A stretch of DNA of 64,000 bases, from assembly GCA_947396885.1 (NCBI GenBank), contig OX377205.1, positions 24,539,407-24,603,406 of the forward strand. The letters are read 5' to 3'. Below the pieces are notes generated by a model. The model searched no databases. It saw only the letters and a program-made list of their open reading frames with translations, and had not been told where the DNA came from. A program made the translations under genes and the position numbers. The first letter of the stretch is position 1. Each line of letters opens with the position of its first letter. Shown piece by piece: positions 24,257 through 35,631 of the stretch. Source of the DNA: Heligmosomoides polygyrus polygyrus (lineage: Eukaryota > Nematoda > Chromadorea > Rhabditida > Heligmosomidae).

Positions 24257-24288
24257 AAAAGTGGAGAAGAACGAACCTCGAAACGTGA
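21337..24288 (+). CDS. LINE endonuclease–reverse transcriptase, one internal amber codon
   Basis: One frame of about 983 codons is interrupted only by TAG at 22006–22008, in a context where RTE proteins typically have Trp. N-terminal apurinic-type endonuclease: [17 protein letters not shown] (about residue 30), GLTETRRHH (about 58) and VGDFNAKIG (about 165). Then an [22 protein letters not shown] (about 515–535), [17 protein letters not shown] (about 600), [19 protein letters not shown] (about 660), the active-site box LRFADDIVL (about 700), and a C-terminal domain with [10 protein letters not shown] and [10 protein letters not shown] (about 890). The stop codon at 24286 lies just past the target duplication, in host mariner sequence. 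Autonomous activity would require readthrough or a wild-type sibling. Confidence 0.9.
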
Positions 24289-24785
24289 CAATTTTTGCCG
24301 CTACCTCAACTCGTGCGGCACCAACTTTTCGAGCCTTTTCACCTTCCCAAGGCATTTCAAGCAGTTGCAGTGGCAGTTTTACCGACGTCTAGCTCTTCCG
24401 AACTGTTTTAGGTGGTTCGCTTCCACCAATTCCTTTAACTCGTCGTCCAGGATTGCTCGAGGTCGACCGCTATGGGGTTATCTCCGGTCCGAGCACTGGC
24501 GCACAGTGTTTTCACCAACGCTATTAGGCCCCCACACTTGATTGAATTGTCACGCTGTCTTGGCTGCGGATTGTCCCAGTTTGCAGTTAAAATGAAACAT
24601 CGTTCGGAAATGCTCCTTCAACATACATCAATAGGCCCTTTAGGAACAGAAATATAAAAGACAGATAGAGCGAGAAACTCTGCACAGAAAGTAGCATTAA
24701 TGTGCAATGCAAGTTGAATTTTTTATTTAATAATTGGCGAATGAAAAGTAGTATTACAAAACGCTGAGAACTTTCCGGACAAATA

Positions 24786-25247
24786 ACCTAATATTATGTC
24801 GGACGGGAAGTTTCCGTTGTTTTTAACTTCTAACTTGAAATTACCATAACTTCCAGCGTGGTTCTCAAACGTTTCGGCTTCGTATTGGTTTAACCTCTTG
24901 TGTCATGTTAAAAACTGTTGCACTTGGCTTGTCTCTGTCGAAGGAATCAGCAAGTAATATTTTTCTAAATGTTAATATTTGGCCAGGTGTCGGAATACAT
25001 TCTTTACATCCTCTTGTGCACGAGGATTTACCTGGGAATGGTTTTACAAGGAATTTCTTCTTTGAAAGCTTCTTAAGAATTGCGAAAAAAAACTTTGTAA
25101 AGGCAACGTACCTACAAATTGCTTTAAATAAAACACTCTTCTGGCTTTCAAATCCAGGTTAGACCGTATTTCTACGAATGAATTTGAGGGCGTGTTATAT
25201 TGAGTTGCCGATGGGATGGGTGGTGACACTTTGTAGGATAGTGGGTG
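24786..25247. other. No recognisable feature
   Basis: AT-rich gap between the mariner nest and the GC-rich MITE. Confidence 0.3.
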
Positions 25248-25250
25248 TTA

Positions 25251-25739
25251 AGGCCGCCACAGACTTCAGCGGCGCCGCTGGCCGGCCGGCGGCACCGGCG
25301 GCACAGCTGAGCGGCGCCGCACAGCGGCTTGACTCATCATCAGTGGGAGCGGTGACGGCGAGGTACTGTACTGTTTCTAGTGGGGACCGACTGGTGCTTA
25401 ACAATAACGCGCCCCGATGACGATCGCGCGCCCGCATCGACCGTCTCCGCTCTGGATCCCGCCACGAAAGGGCAGAGCGCAGAGCGCAGACAGACAGACG
25501 CGGGGGTCGAGCGTTCTATCCCCCCGTCCCCCTGGCCCGCCCACCCCCTAACCCCTGGGCTTGCTCGAGAGTCCAGTGCTGCCTTACGAGATAGTGGAGA
25601 CGCAGACATGTGCCACGCCTCTGTTTAAAGGGCGGGGGGTAGAACGCCACTCCGCCGCCGCAGACTTCTGCGGCGCCGCCGAGCGGCGACGGCGAACGGC
25701 GAAACCGCTGAGCGGCGCCGCAGAAGTCTGTGGCGGCCT
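25251..25739. mobile_element. GC-rich MITE copy 2, TTA-flanked
   Basis: Starts AGGCCGCCACAGACTTCAGC and ends in the near-perfect inverse. TTA flanks both ends (25248–25250, 25740–25742). Subterminal copies of the gcggcgccgc motif recur near 25265, 25310, 25670 and 25715. The core contains a run resembling unrelated GC-rich DNA with no ORF. Same termini as 788–930. Confidence 0.65.
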
Positions 25740-25799
25740 TTAGGGGAGGGGTACTATTGTGACGGCAGCTTTTGCTACTGTTTTTCTTCCTTCACTTTC

Positions 25800-25925
25800 A
25801 AATTGCTAAACGACTTGTTCGAGCGGGCGCTAGCAGCGTCTCCATTCGTCCCTGTCGCGTGCAGATGGCTCCAATGGATCCTCCTCGTTTGAGAGACACG
25901 AAGAGCGTCACGTTCGTTCTCGACT
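25800..25925 (-). pseudogene. RTE LINE C-family 3' fragment
   Basis: The minus strand encodes DALRVSQTRRIHW-like and GTNGDAAS-like sequence matching the extreme C-terminal end of LINE C (there [16 protein letters not shown] at about 24130). Only about 120 bp remain, next to the MITE. Confidence 0.65.
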
Positions 25926-28900
25926 ATGAGCTGTACATGGAACAAATCTCTACGCCTTTGAGGGAGTGTACTCCCCTAACCAGCATAGCGCCCATTTTGT
26001 TCGCCAAAGCAAAACGACTGTTGAGTAGGTGTTCATACATTTCCCTCAAATTCTATTCAGCATATTTTGTTCTAACTCGTGCTGTGCTACCTTCTGGACT
26101 TCACTGGGAACTGTCCAGCATTAGATCATCAAATATAAAAAGTGATTGTTTGCATGTGACCCAAAAGCTTTGCGATGGTTCCAGCGTTTTAGTTAATCTC
26201 CAAATTTCTCGCAAGCTTTTTACACAGCTAACTATGACCAGCTCTTCAGAATATTTAGCTGGCCTTGAAAAAATTCTCGTTCTTTTTTCACTAGTGAAAG
26301 AAACCACAAGTAGTCCTCAGCACTCCATTTGTCAAAGCGTCTGATTATAGAGTAGAGACTAGGTGAACTTGTTTCTTTTCTATGTACAAAGACCCGGTTC
26401 TGCGAAATTTTTTTGGTGCCTTAATCCATACGCTAAATTATGAAAGTATTCCATCATTATAACAGTTTTTGCCTGTAGATCAATGTGGTATACAATTTTA
26501 GTACATTACTGTTTTTAAGATAAATGCTGTTAACGTAGAATCTAAATTTAAGTTTAATTTCGTCATAGCATGGTTTAATTCGTAAAGTTAGTGACCCAAG
26601 GGTTTTGTACTATTACGAAAAGTAGACAAAGCAGCTCTTCAATATTTGTGAGATGTCATAAACATTTTATATGTGTTTAAAACTACATATGTTTTTCTTC
26701 GTAAGTGCTAAACTCTCCTATCTTAACTCTTGGGTTATAGAAGTTGAGGAAAATCGGAAACTTTCGGTCCGACCTAATACCGTCAGCGTTTATTGTTTAT
26801 TTATTTTTTATTTAAACACGTTTCAGGGACGTGCCCAAGTGCAAAACGAAGAACCAAATAAAAATAATCCGGGTGACTAAATTACGAGCCTAAAGAGAAA
26901 AGCGAGAAAAAATGTGAATAAGTTTACAACAAACAGGTAGTTACGGCGACGCTTAAAAACGAGACAGAAATCACAGAATCTTATCAGAAATAGGAGGACC
27001 AATCCACGCGGATTGAGAGGACAAGTGTAATTAGACATAACCAAACGTAAGCAGGGCTGAAGCAGGCTACAACACATACATTCCAGCCTCTAGTCTAAAT
27101 TAGCCTAAATTAGTAACTGCTTACTTCATTTAACTATACGAACGCCCATATCCATCTTTTAAGCAAAACGCAAATGAGCATGAGGGTATTATTGAGGCAA
27201 CGTATGTAGATTGCTTGTCCGCGTCAGTCAGCTATGACGCCCTTAGGTAGTTACCCAAGCTTCGGCACATGGGTACGCTGGCCGCCCCATGGAAGCGGCA
27301 ACTAGGACAAGAAACCCGCATTAGAAGTACAACGGAAGCACAATAATAACAGCTTTACGATGGCTGCCATCGGATTCGAAGGCGCGCTTTAGTCGCTCTT
27401 ATAACTAGTATGTAGCACTCAAACATTCTGGCTCAATTTGATCAAATAATGAAAAGCCTATTGTATGACAATGTTGTAGTAGAACTGACTGGAGAATCAC
27501 AATGAGGGATCTGTTTATACAGGAAGTCCACAAAGTTGCTTCCCAATGTTATCCTTTATAATTCGCGGTTGATTCCGTGTTAGGCTACGCAAACATTTTT
27601 CTAAGTCCCGGCGACTGAAGGGATATTTAATCAGCGCTTGCTCATCTTGTCCCGCGGTTGTTGTCCTACATCACGTAGCGGCAGTGTCAACACAGACACC
27701 ATGTCGGGATCTGATGTCGTATATTTGCCCTCACTTTCAGCCACATTACTCTGATAGGTAAAACAGACTTTTTTCCAAGTTTTCCTGGTGTACTATAGCA
27801 ACCGTCATGGCGGTCGTTTGGGAAGGCCTGCATGACTTGAAGAACTCCAGCTGCATGGTTTCGCCACAATTCCAAATGTTGGAGTTAGGAGTTAGGCATT
27901 TTTATATCTACCGAACGCAGCAGTCAAAAACCTTCGCTACCTAAAACAGGACATCTGAGGGTCCAATTGTGATCGTGTCGACACGATGCCATCATAAGGG
28001 GTTTAGGGGAGAATTGTGAAGCTGAAATTGTATTCGACAGGTGCTTTGGCCCTGTCGAATAAGCAGACAAAACTAGTCCATTTCCGGTCCCAAATTGTAG
28101 GAGTCGTGGGTTAGTCACGTTAGGCAGGAGTATACAGTAGACGGCGCAAATTTAAAATTGTCCTTAGCGTGACATCGAAGCAATGTTTGACCGTTTGAAC
28201 GAGGGCTGAGTTGAAATAAGCTAACTTTGTTTGACAAGAAAACAGCAAGAGCTACGGAGTAAAACGAATATGCGAAAAATCGCTAGAGGATAGTCGCTGG
28301 AAAACTCGGCCTAATTTCTCTACTCTACATAGAGGGAAAAAATTCGTCTATGTAGGGAGGAAACTGGCTTAGATTCATCAAGTTTCGTTGTTTACAAGAC
28401 AGCCGTATACAAATCCTGAGTAGAAATGGTAGTTGAGCAAGGGTTAAGAAAAAAATCTACTAACCAACGAGTTCTCGGAGAAGCTTTATAAATTCTTCAG
28501 CAGCTAGTGGCTTGACCATTTCTTTTCAAGAGTGCTTAACATCCAACATTCCTCGGAGAGGTTCGTCGTCATGTTGTCAAGTTGAAATTATGAAATTTTG
28601 TCTAAGTGGGTTAAGCCTTCCTCTATTTCACTAGACTTCCTACCCTTACTTGTTATCAAAGCGTCATCGATCCTTTAGAACAACTTTCCAACCTACATGA
28701 CGACCGAGGTTTTTCGCAGAAGAGGCGTTTATCACACCGATTCGCCTCCTTTCAGCGATCCAGGTATTGTCCGTATAAGTTCAGTTTTCGCAATTAAAAT
28801 GCTGTCAAAGGCATTCACTACACCATATATTAGGAAGTACGCTTCCATCCGTCGTTGTTCCGGAAACCCAAACTGTGGCTTGGAGATTATATACCATTTT

Positions 28901-29795
28901 CAGGTCGAACTGAAGATTTCAGATCAAATTGGACAACCTTCTCAGCTAGCCTAAAACTATCGAAGTCAGAGCGAACTTCCAACTTAAAATGTGTTTTTTC
29001 TACATTAAACAAAGTACTCTCCAAAAATGTCAGAAAAAGTTTTTGTTTAAAGAAAATGTTAGTATTACTTTCTTTGAACCTTTAAGTCGTTTTCCCAATA
29101 AGTGAACGCATTGTTTGAGCATTCATGAATTTTTCTTTTTTAAGGAAAATATTGGTTTAAACTTGTATCAAAAATCAGGAAAGCTGCCATTTTTTAGCGG
29201 GAGATTGTGCTATCCCCTCTTCCAATACATAGCGATTTTTATTTGATTGGTAGCAGAACTTCTGTTTGCATGGAGTTTGCACATGTTCATGGTAAAACAA
29301 AAACAACTGCAAAAAACACACATATCCTTGACGGTTTTCGTAAGCAGCCTTTACGCTATTAAAAAATTCAAATAAAAATTGCGACGAGCTTTGCGTGTCG
29401 CGTGCTTTAGTACACTATATGATTGCTGTCTTATTGAGCTTTAAAATAGAATGAAACCTATGATTTCTTCTCTAAAAATAAAAATTTTATAAAATTTCTA
29501 CACTTGTTGGGATAGGTAAATCAAAGAATTTTAACGGAAGTACCAAGTCCTTTAAGGAGTTACCGAATTATCCTTGATAAAAAAAATATTCTAACCATTT
29601 TGTTGAGTCTGCAGCTTAACATGCCTGAAGATCATTTCGATTTGGAAGAGCTCGCTATGATTTTAAAAGTCTTAAGCCTAGCTTAGAAGGGCGTCCAATT
29701 TGGGTTGAAAAGTCTCCAATTCGACGTGAAAATAGTGTCTGCAAGCTACATTCAGGGTTTGGAAACAACGAAGGATGGAAACCGCGGTTCTGGCT
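25926..29795. other. Nearly 4 kb with no supported feature
   Basis: AT-rich throughout, many stops in all frames, no convincing splice-bounded coding segment and no clear repeat boundary. It could be intergenic or intronic. Confidence 0.35.
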
Positions 29796-30112
29796 AGGGT
29801 ATGGTTTCGACCTCCCATAGAACGGAACTTCAAGCTGACTAGGATCTTCCGAAATAGCTCGGAATGCTGATTACGAGTATGGGTGTCAAAATTGCAACAT
29901 GAAACTCCTGAACGAGTTATGACCTGCCGAAGTTGGGTGGCCTGACCACAGGCTGGCCGTGCGAAGGAGCTGACGCTAGAGCGGTGAGTATATGGGGGTT
30001 CCGTAAGAATGGGCGGTAAGCTGCGAAGGTGGCGTAGATGTAGTGCTCCCTTCTGGTCACGTGCGACACCGTTTGTTCGGTCCTCGCTGCCGCTAGCTTT
30101 TTTGCACATCAT
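29796..30112 (-). repeat. Dispersed repeat, inverted copy 1
   Basis: Read on the minus strand from ATGATGTGCAA (30112) it parallels 31150–31440 on the plus strand, including cgccaccttcgcagct, ggccagcctgtggtcaggcc, cttcggcaggtcataactc and cgtaatcagcattncgagct. The two copies face each other about 1.1 kb apart. A 144-codon frame is open through this copy but is not recognisable. Confidence 0.6.
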
Positions 30113-30754
30113 GATTTATTTCTGAAACAACCTTTCATTCTAAATTATGGCACTCTTTGATTGTATAGCCGGAAAAACTATCGTACACGTTTGTAAAGAT
30201 GCTTAAGGGCAAAGAACTGCTGTGGTGACGTTGGTGACACCTTTAGACGTTTTTTTCTTCGGCCCGATGAAAAACGTTGTGAAAAGGGTCAGGTATTTTA
30301 CCAAATAGCGTGAAGTTCAGTGTGACCCAAAGATACAACCTCGCAGATTTACCGTATGTTTTGTGTTCATAAGTTTTTAAACTTTTTGAAATACTCGTGG
30401 CGTAACGCAGGTTACATTGATAATCCCCAAGTATGCTTGTCTCCCCTGGCGAATATTTGTTTGATCTTGCCACAATGGACTGTTTTGTGGCTGGTTGTAG
30501 AGAGTCTACTTGTATAAGATGTGAAGTGTGTTAGCAACGCCTGCTTCACAGATTTTTTGCTTTGTTCCATGAATGTCGAGGTTGTTAAAATCACCTCCAG
30601 TTGTTCAATATAAGATTTGAACTCTATTTGTGCAAGATAGTGAATAAAAATCTTACCATAGCAGTTTTTATTTCAAGCGTATTTACACAGGTGTGTGATA
30701 GTTCTAATAGTTTTCTCGAGAATTTAATCAGACACGTGTCATAATCCTACTATA

Positions 30755-30990
30755 TATAATCGCTGAACACGAATCTTAACCCGGATCAATCGATATCGAT
30801 CGACATTATCGATTTTTTGAGGATGGCGTTCAAGCGGTACGAAACTTCAGCCCTGGAGGTAAGGTCGCTGAACACGAATCCTAAGTTCGTTTTTGAACTG
30901 TCGATCGCATCAATCAATATTGGACAAATTAGCGTTTTTGTCGATGTCGTCCATTTTTTCGCTTTTTTTATAACTTGCCCTAATCGATAT
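30755..30990 (+). repeat. ~107-bp satellite, about two units
   Basis: Contains atcgatatcgatcgacatta, tcgattttttgag and two copies of gctgaacacgaat. The second unit decays after 30900. Confidence 0.75.
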
Positions 30991-31067
30991 AGTTAAGGTG
31001 TTCTTCCTGAGGAAACCATGACATAGGTGGCAGCTACAATTGATGATGAGAAGTTATTGCCACGACG

Positions 31068-31114
31068 AAGCCGTCAAGAAGCCGTCGGTGCGGCCGAGAG
31101 GCCGGACCGACGGC
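31068..31114. repeat. GC-rich hairpin shared with 49499–49535
   Basis: The arms gccgtcggtgcggcc and ggccggaccgacggc pair around a gaga loop. The same hairpin with its ca(t)caagaa lead-in lies beside the satellite at 49.5 kb, suggesting that satellite plus hairpin travel together in one mobile unit. Confidence 0.65.
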
Positions 31115-31149
31115 TGATTTCGAATAAAAGGTCATTTCGAAGATAAATT

Positions 31150-31440
31150 ATGATGTGCAAGAAAAGACGGCAGAAACGAAGACATAACCGATGATGTCGC
31201 TCATGACGGGCGAGAGCATATCTTCTCCGCCACCTCCGCAGCTGGATTTTCCCATTCTCCTTCTCACGGCCAGCCTGTGGTCAGGCCATCCAACTTCGGC
31301 AGGTCATAACTCACTTAGGGGTTTCATTTTGCAATTTTGACACCCTCAGTCGTAATCAGCATTACGAGCTATTTCTAAACATCCTGGTGTTAACTTGAAG
31401 TTCCATGACAGTTCGAAACCCTTCCCCAGTAAGCTCTAGA
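31150..31440 (+). repeat. Dispersed repeat, inverted copy 2
   Basis: Partner of 29796–30112 in opposite orientation, starting ATGATGTGCAAGAAAAG. Similarity runs about 290 bp with small indels. Confidence 0.6.
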
Positions 31441-33049
31441 AAGCTCTGAGTTACTGGACTAGGGCTTTACAAAAATGAAATCGCGTTGTCGTACACAGTA
31501 TACTTTGACTCCTTCAAGTCCTGCAAGGGGCCTACTGCAGAGAAACACTATTTATGCTGACGAACTTGATGTGATTTTCTACGAGACAGTTCGGCTTTCC
31601 GGGACGACCAACATAGTGTGGTCAGCACAAATTAGCGCTCAATGTGTTGGTCGTCCAGTACGGCTAATGAACTCTCGTGACGACGTTCATGACGAAGATG
31701 AACAGAAATGACGACACATCGGTCAGCATCAAGGGCCCTGGGAAACGCCCGCGATGTTCGAACAGCTGTGTGAACACAGCCTTCGTCGTTCGTTTGCTGC
31801 CATCTGGCCCACTTCCCTATCTACACTGAAACGCGTTGTTTTCGAAGTCAGATCAGGTCACTTCGTCTGGAATACTGTCAAATCATGAATTTCGTGAGCG
31901 ATGTTGACGGACCCACTAAGCTGGTATCCGGAGCCGTTTTCGACAGCGACTTGCAGTGTTTGGCGGGCCACTGCTCCTCACCATCAACAGATCCACTAAT
32001 CAGCCCTCAGTCCTTAGTTCTGCCTTACATCAAAATATTTCAGCCCTTGTTTTTTAATCAAGTTTTCCCCTCTCCTGCAAATACTACTACAGTACGTCCT
32101 GAAGTTGCACTTTGATTTGCTGAGGTTTCTTTGTTTTTTTTTCACTGTACTACTTGTACTACTCACCATGCCATGTTCCTCAGTTTCTTCTACTTTAGAA
32201 TTGTGCGCACATTTTTGTGCAAATAAATAAATTTCCAAATGAATAGCACTGCACTTTTTCTGCCGTTTCATCAAGTATAGCCCGGTGAAGTGAACAGTGT
32301 CGCTTGTTCCACAATTTGCTATGAACGTCGCAGTGACTTTGTAGAGGAGCCTTGCTAACGACGCTGCTCTTACACTCTTCCGTGGCTATATCCTGTGCAC
32401 CGTTCCCCCACCAGTATTTATGCTTTTTTAAAGGTGGTCTACTTCGGCGATAAGGGTTCTACAATGTATAAAGGTCCCGCACTGGGTATCCATTAATAGA
32501 GTTAACTTTTGGACGATTACCAAAACGTCTCCTGCCGCCATGCCACACGCGTACCTTGGGCAAGGCAATATTTGCTTAATCATAATATTATTTGACCAGT
32601 TCAACTGTAGTGAAATTTTGAAGCATACATCAAAAGGCTGGAAGGCAAGCATTCCGCATCGTGCTATACCAAGATGCAACGTTGGTAGAGTAAATTCAAA
32701 CAATCAGTGCATTTACCCGGCGTATACAACCATATGGTATACGTGAGCTCGATGGTGATTTTGTGAATGACCGTAAAACACGAATTCTGATCCAGCTGAA
32801 AGCGCACGGTCGTCACGAAAAGTGTACCTTCACAAGTTTTACCTCACACACCATATTCTACTGGCCTTTCCCCCACTGACTATCACTTTTCCCGAGCACT
32901 TTCTAATTTGCGTCAGAAACAATTCACCAATTTGGCCGATGTTGACTGTGCTCTCCTTGATTTCGTTAATTCCTGTAATCTCCGTTTCTATGGTGAAGGA
33001 TCAGATTTATTATGCGTTTGTTGGCAAAAATGTCGAGCCTCTACATCTC
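31441..33049. other. No confident gene
   Basis: Several short frames but no family motif. The right end may contain eroded upstream LINE sequence continuing into the next feature. Confidence 0.3.
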
Positions 33050-33890
33050 CTTTATACACTCTAGACGTGGTTAAAATAGCCAAGTCTGGAACGATACTGA
33101 TCTTGGGTTGAAATATGACAATAAGCCGGACTTCTCCGATCACCTCAAAATTATATGTAGTGAAGCACATGGTGTAACCTATCGAATATTTAAAGGGCTA
33201 TCCACCACCAATAAGGAGGTACCTTAAGACCTACAAAACATTTGTAAGACCCATCGTGAAAGTGGAAGCATAGTGTTCTCACCGCATTAGAAGAAGGATA
33301 TCCAGTACACTGAGAAAGTACAAAACAGCCATACTAGAAAAATAATCACCAGATATAACGGATTCTTTCATCCCCAGGTTCTTCGATCCTATTCGAAATA
33401 GAATTTCAAACTCTTTCTTCTCTAGAAGAAGTATGGCGGACGTCTGTTGGGTCTACAAACTTCTTTGTGGCAAAATAAGAATCAAACTTGCGAAGTTTTA
33501 CAAGCTGCGGCCTTCTAAAACAAGAGGAAGCCAACTGAAAATGTGGTATCCGAAGTCTAAAAACGGCATTGGAGCACATTCCTTCACGTCATGGGCAGGC
33601 TCCGCTTATCTAGCGTTAAGAAGCACTATAGATCCACCTCTAGACAATTACCGATCGTTTAAAACACTTGCTGGGAGAACCCTCCTCAATTACTGATGAC
33701 ATTCTTTGATCGTGTTTTTGTTCCTAGTGCTTGTTACTGTCTCTCCTTTTTTTAATTGAACAATTGCAGTTTTACGCCGCTTTGATTTTTTTCGCTATCT
33801 ATGTACATACCTGTTCAATTGGGTGGCGATACTATGTTTGTCGCTGTATCTCACGTCCTTCTTAAATGGTCGTAATAAACTATTATTGTT
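33050..33890 (+). pseudogene. CR1-like LINE, C-terminal remnant
   Basis: In shifting frames the plus strand reads DLGLKYDNKPDFSDHLKIIC, then KTYKTFVRPIVKVEA, KYKTAILEK and finally an open frame 33433–33696 ending in AYLALRSTIDPPLDNYRSF and GRTLLNY. This order is that of the thumb and connection part of CR1-clade non-LTR reverse transcriptases. The 3' end is AT-rich with an attattgttactatt tail-like run at about 33885. The catalytic palm is missing or unrecognisable. Confidence 0.6.
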
Positions 33891-34709
33891 ACTATTAAAA
33901 ATGTGTAGACTATGGCGGTTTTTACTTCGATTAATAAAGTTGTGCCTAAGCTGAGTTATAGCAGTTTGAAGTAAGCGGTCCGTTTCGGCGATTAATTTTG
34001 CGACAGCCTAATAGAGCATCTTGAACGCAACGGATGATATGTCTATAAACCGCCTTCAATCTGAATTAGAAACCTCATCAGTGTTTGTCTCGGAGTATAT
34101 GTTACTGGACCCAATGCTCATTTCTTTTAAAGTAGCCTCAGCGAAGCGTAGTTAGTTCTTTCGACTGGTGGCGTAATTTCAGCAACAGGGCTAATGTCGT
34201 CCGGAAGAAACACATCGAGAAAATGTGCACTAGGCGGAGAGTTCACTGCCTAGCCTTTATATTAACAAACTTTATAAAACTTGGTACTGAACCGGAGGTA
34301 CCAGATTTTGAAAAGTTGATCAAGCTGATATTGCAAAATTGAAACCAATGACTACTGTTGAGTCTACATTCGGTGCTAACAAAGTGAATAGGAACTTCGG
34401 ATTAGGCATGTCTCAAACCTCCGAGCAGGAGGGCATTTCGACTTGCGACAACCTCTAATCTGAAAAACGTGGTGTACCACTAAAGGCCAAGTGCTAGTAT
34501 TTTTGAATCAGGCACGTATCTGTCGAGCTTTGTCAAAGCTTTGTGAGCCATTTGCCAATAAGCTGTTGGGAACATTTCGATAGCAACATTCCATTAAACG
34601 TTTATCACGAGTAAGCAGCATTGACAGCGCTGCCAAAAAGCTGCTCGACAATATGTGCAGTGAGATAAGTAATAGTTGCCAGATGACTACGTCTCTTCAA
34701 TTTCAGGGC
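33891..34709. other. No recognisable feature
   Basis: AT-rich DNA 3' of the host exon. It may include a 3' UTR of the minus-strand gene, but no poly(A) signal could be assigned with confidence. Confidence 0.3.
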
Positions 34710-35403
34710 TCAGCTATAAAACATCGATGGAGGTGGAGCGCCCATTCTGTTCTTCGGCTTCGCGTCTTCAATGTTCACGCTGGCGATGCCGCGGTTGTCG
34801 AATGTCTTCGGAGGTCCCCCCGGAGCTGGCTGTGGAGGTCTCGGGGGGTTGTAGGCATTGAAGGCGTTAGCTGGCTGCACTGGTGCAATTCTTGGGCTCA
34901 CGCGCTGAGTAGCCAGAAGTGGAGTGTTCAGTAGTCTGGGGTCACGTGCTGGAACGAAAGCGTCGGGCGGTGCAGGGGAATACTCTGCTGCTGTAACGGT
35001 AGGAGCACGAACCGGGGCAAAAGGCTCCGGAGCTGGAGCTTGCGTCGGGGCCGGAGCCGGCTGATCCGGCGGCTTCCCGGCGACGTTCGCCTCCGGCACA
35101 CAGTCAGGCTCATCAACAGTCTGCGTCCGTTTCTCAAGAACTCCGTACGCTCGCTCTTGCTCTACAACAACGGGAACCGCCGTTTTCGGTTTCGGAGGTG
35201 GCGTCGGGGACGATTTCGGCGGCATTGACGGCATTGGTTTGCGAATGCTGTGCACGCTTGCCACCGCTCTTCCTCCCGCGGCTCTTGCTCGCTTCCGCAT
35301 GTAACATCTCCTGGCTATGCAGAATCCTAGTAAGAAGCCCAACAAGAAGACGAGCGTTAGGTGGATTAGGAACAGCGATGCGAGGACGGTGAGAAAACGC
35401 CAC
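34710..35403 (-). CDS. Probable host exon: membrane segment plus proline-rich tail
   Basis: A 3' splice acceptor (tttctttcag, minus strand, ending at 35404) opens into a 230-codon frame that ends with TAG at 34710. The first residues (RFLTVLASLFLIHLTLVFLL, then GFLLGFCIA) form a strong transmembrane segment, followed by basic RRCYMRKRARA as a stop-transfer signal. About 190 residues rich in Pro, Ala and Gln follow (PTPPPKPK, QPAPAPTQAPAPEP, PPRPPQPAPGGPP). A type I or signal-anchored membrane protein with a cytoplasmic proline-rich tail fits. The upstream exon(s) should lie beyond 35410 but were not found. Codon use and lack of stops contrast with the surrounding transposon debris. No family was recognised. 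Confidence 0.6.
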
Positions 35404-35631
35404 CTGAAAGAAATCAGGATTTCACAATATTCCGATTCTTTCCACGATAACGTGGCTATATAAGGACATTTGGACTAGTGAGTGACAGTGTAGGCGTGCG
35501 GCAAGGTGATGTGTTATAAAATAACCAGCACTGCATTTTGCCTAGCACTGGCAAGCATGGCAAACCTTTAAAACCGTAGATGAAATCTTCGACCAGGAGA
35601 TCATTCTTTACAAATGTTATGCGTGAAATTA

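Larger units (their letters stand above)
19245..24783 (-). mobile_element. Mariner element, host to two nested insertions
   Basis: Terminal inverted repeats TTGTCCGGAAAGTTGTCAGC (19247 on) and its near complement (24760–24783) are each flanked by TA. The minus strand, with insertions skipped, runs in mariner order: VPHEL (about 24325), RFEV at the LINE junction, LLRNKTDPFLNGVITCDEKW (20825–20760), WSAAGA up to the second insertion at 20634, then YYSF (19745 down), LQSALVNRKSPILFHYN (about 19650) and PYPPHSPGLS (about 19560). The second catalytic Asp position reads Tyr in HYN and the third-Asp region is altered, so it is dead irrespective of the insertions. Native length would be about 1.26 kb. 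Confidence 0.85.

Noticed and set aside
27236..27310. ggtagttacccaagcttcgg resembling the nematode spliced leader SL1
   Set aside because: Only the ttacccaag part fits, there is no Sm site or snRNA fold downstream and no 5S linkage.
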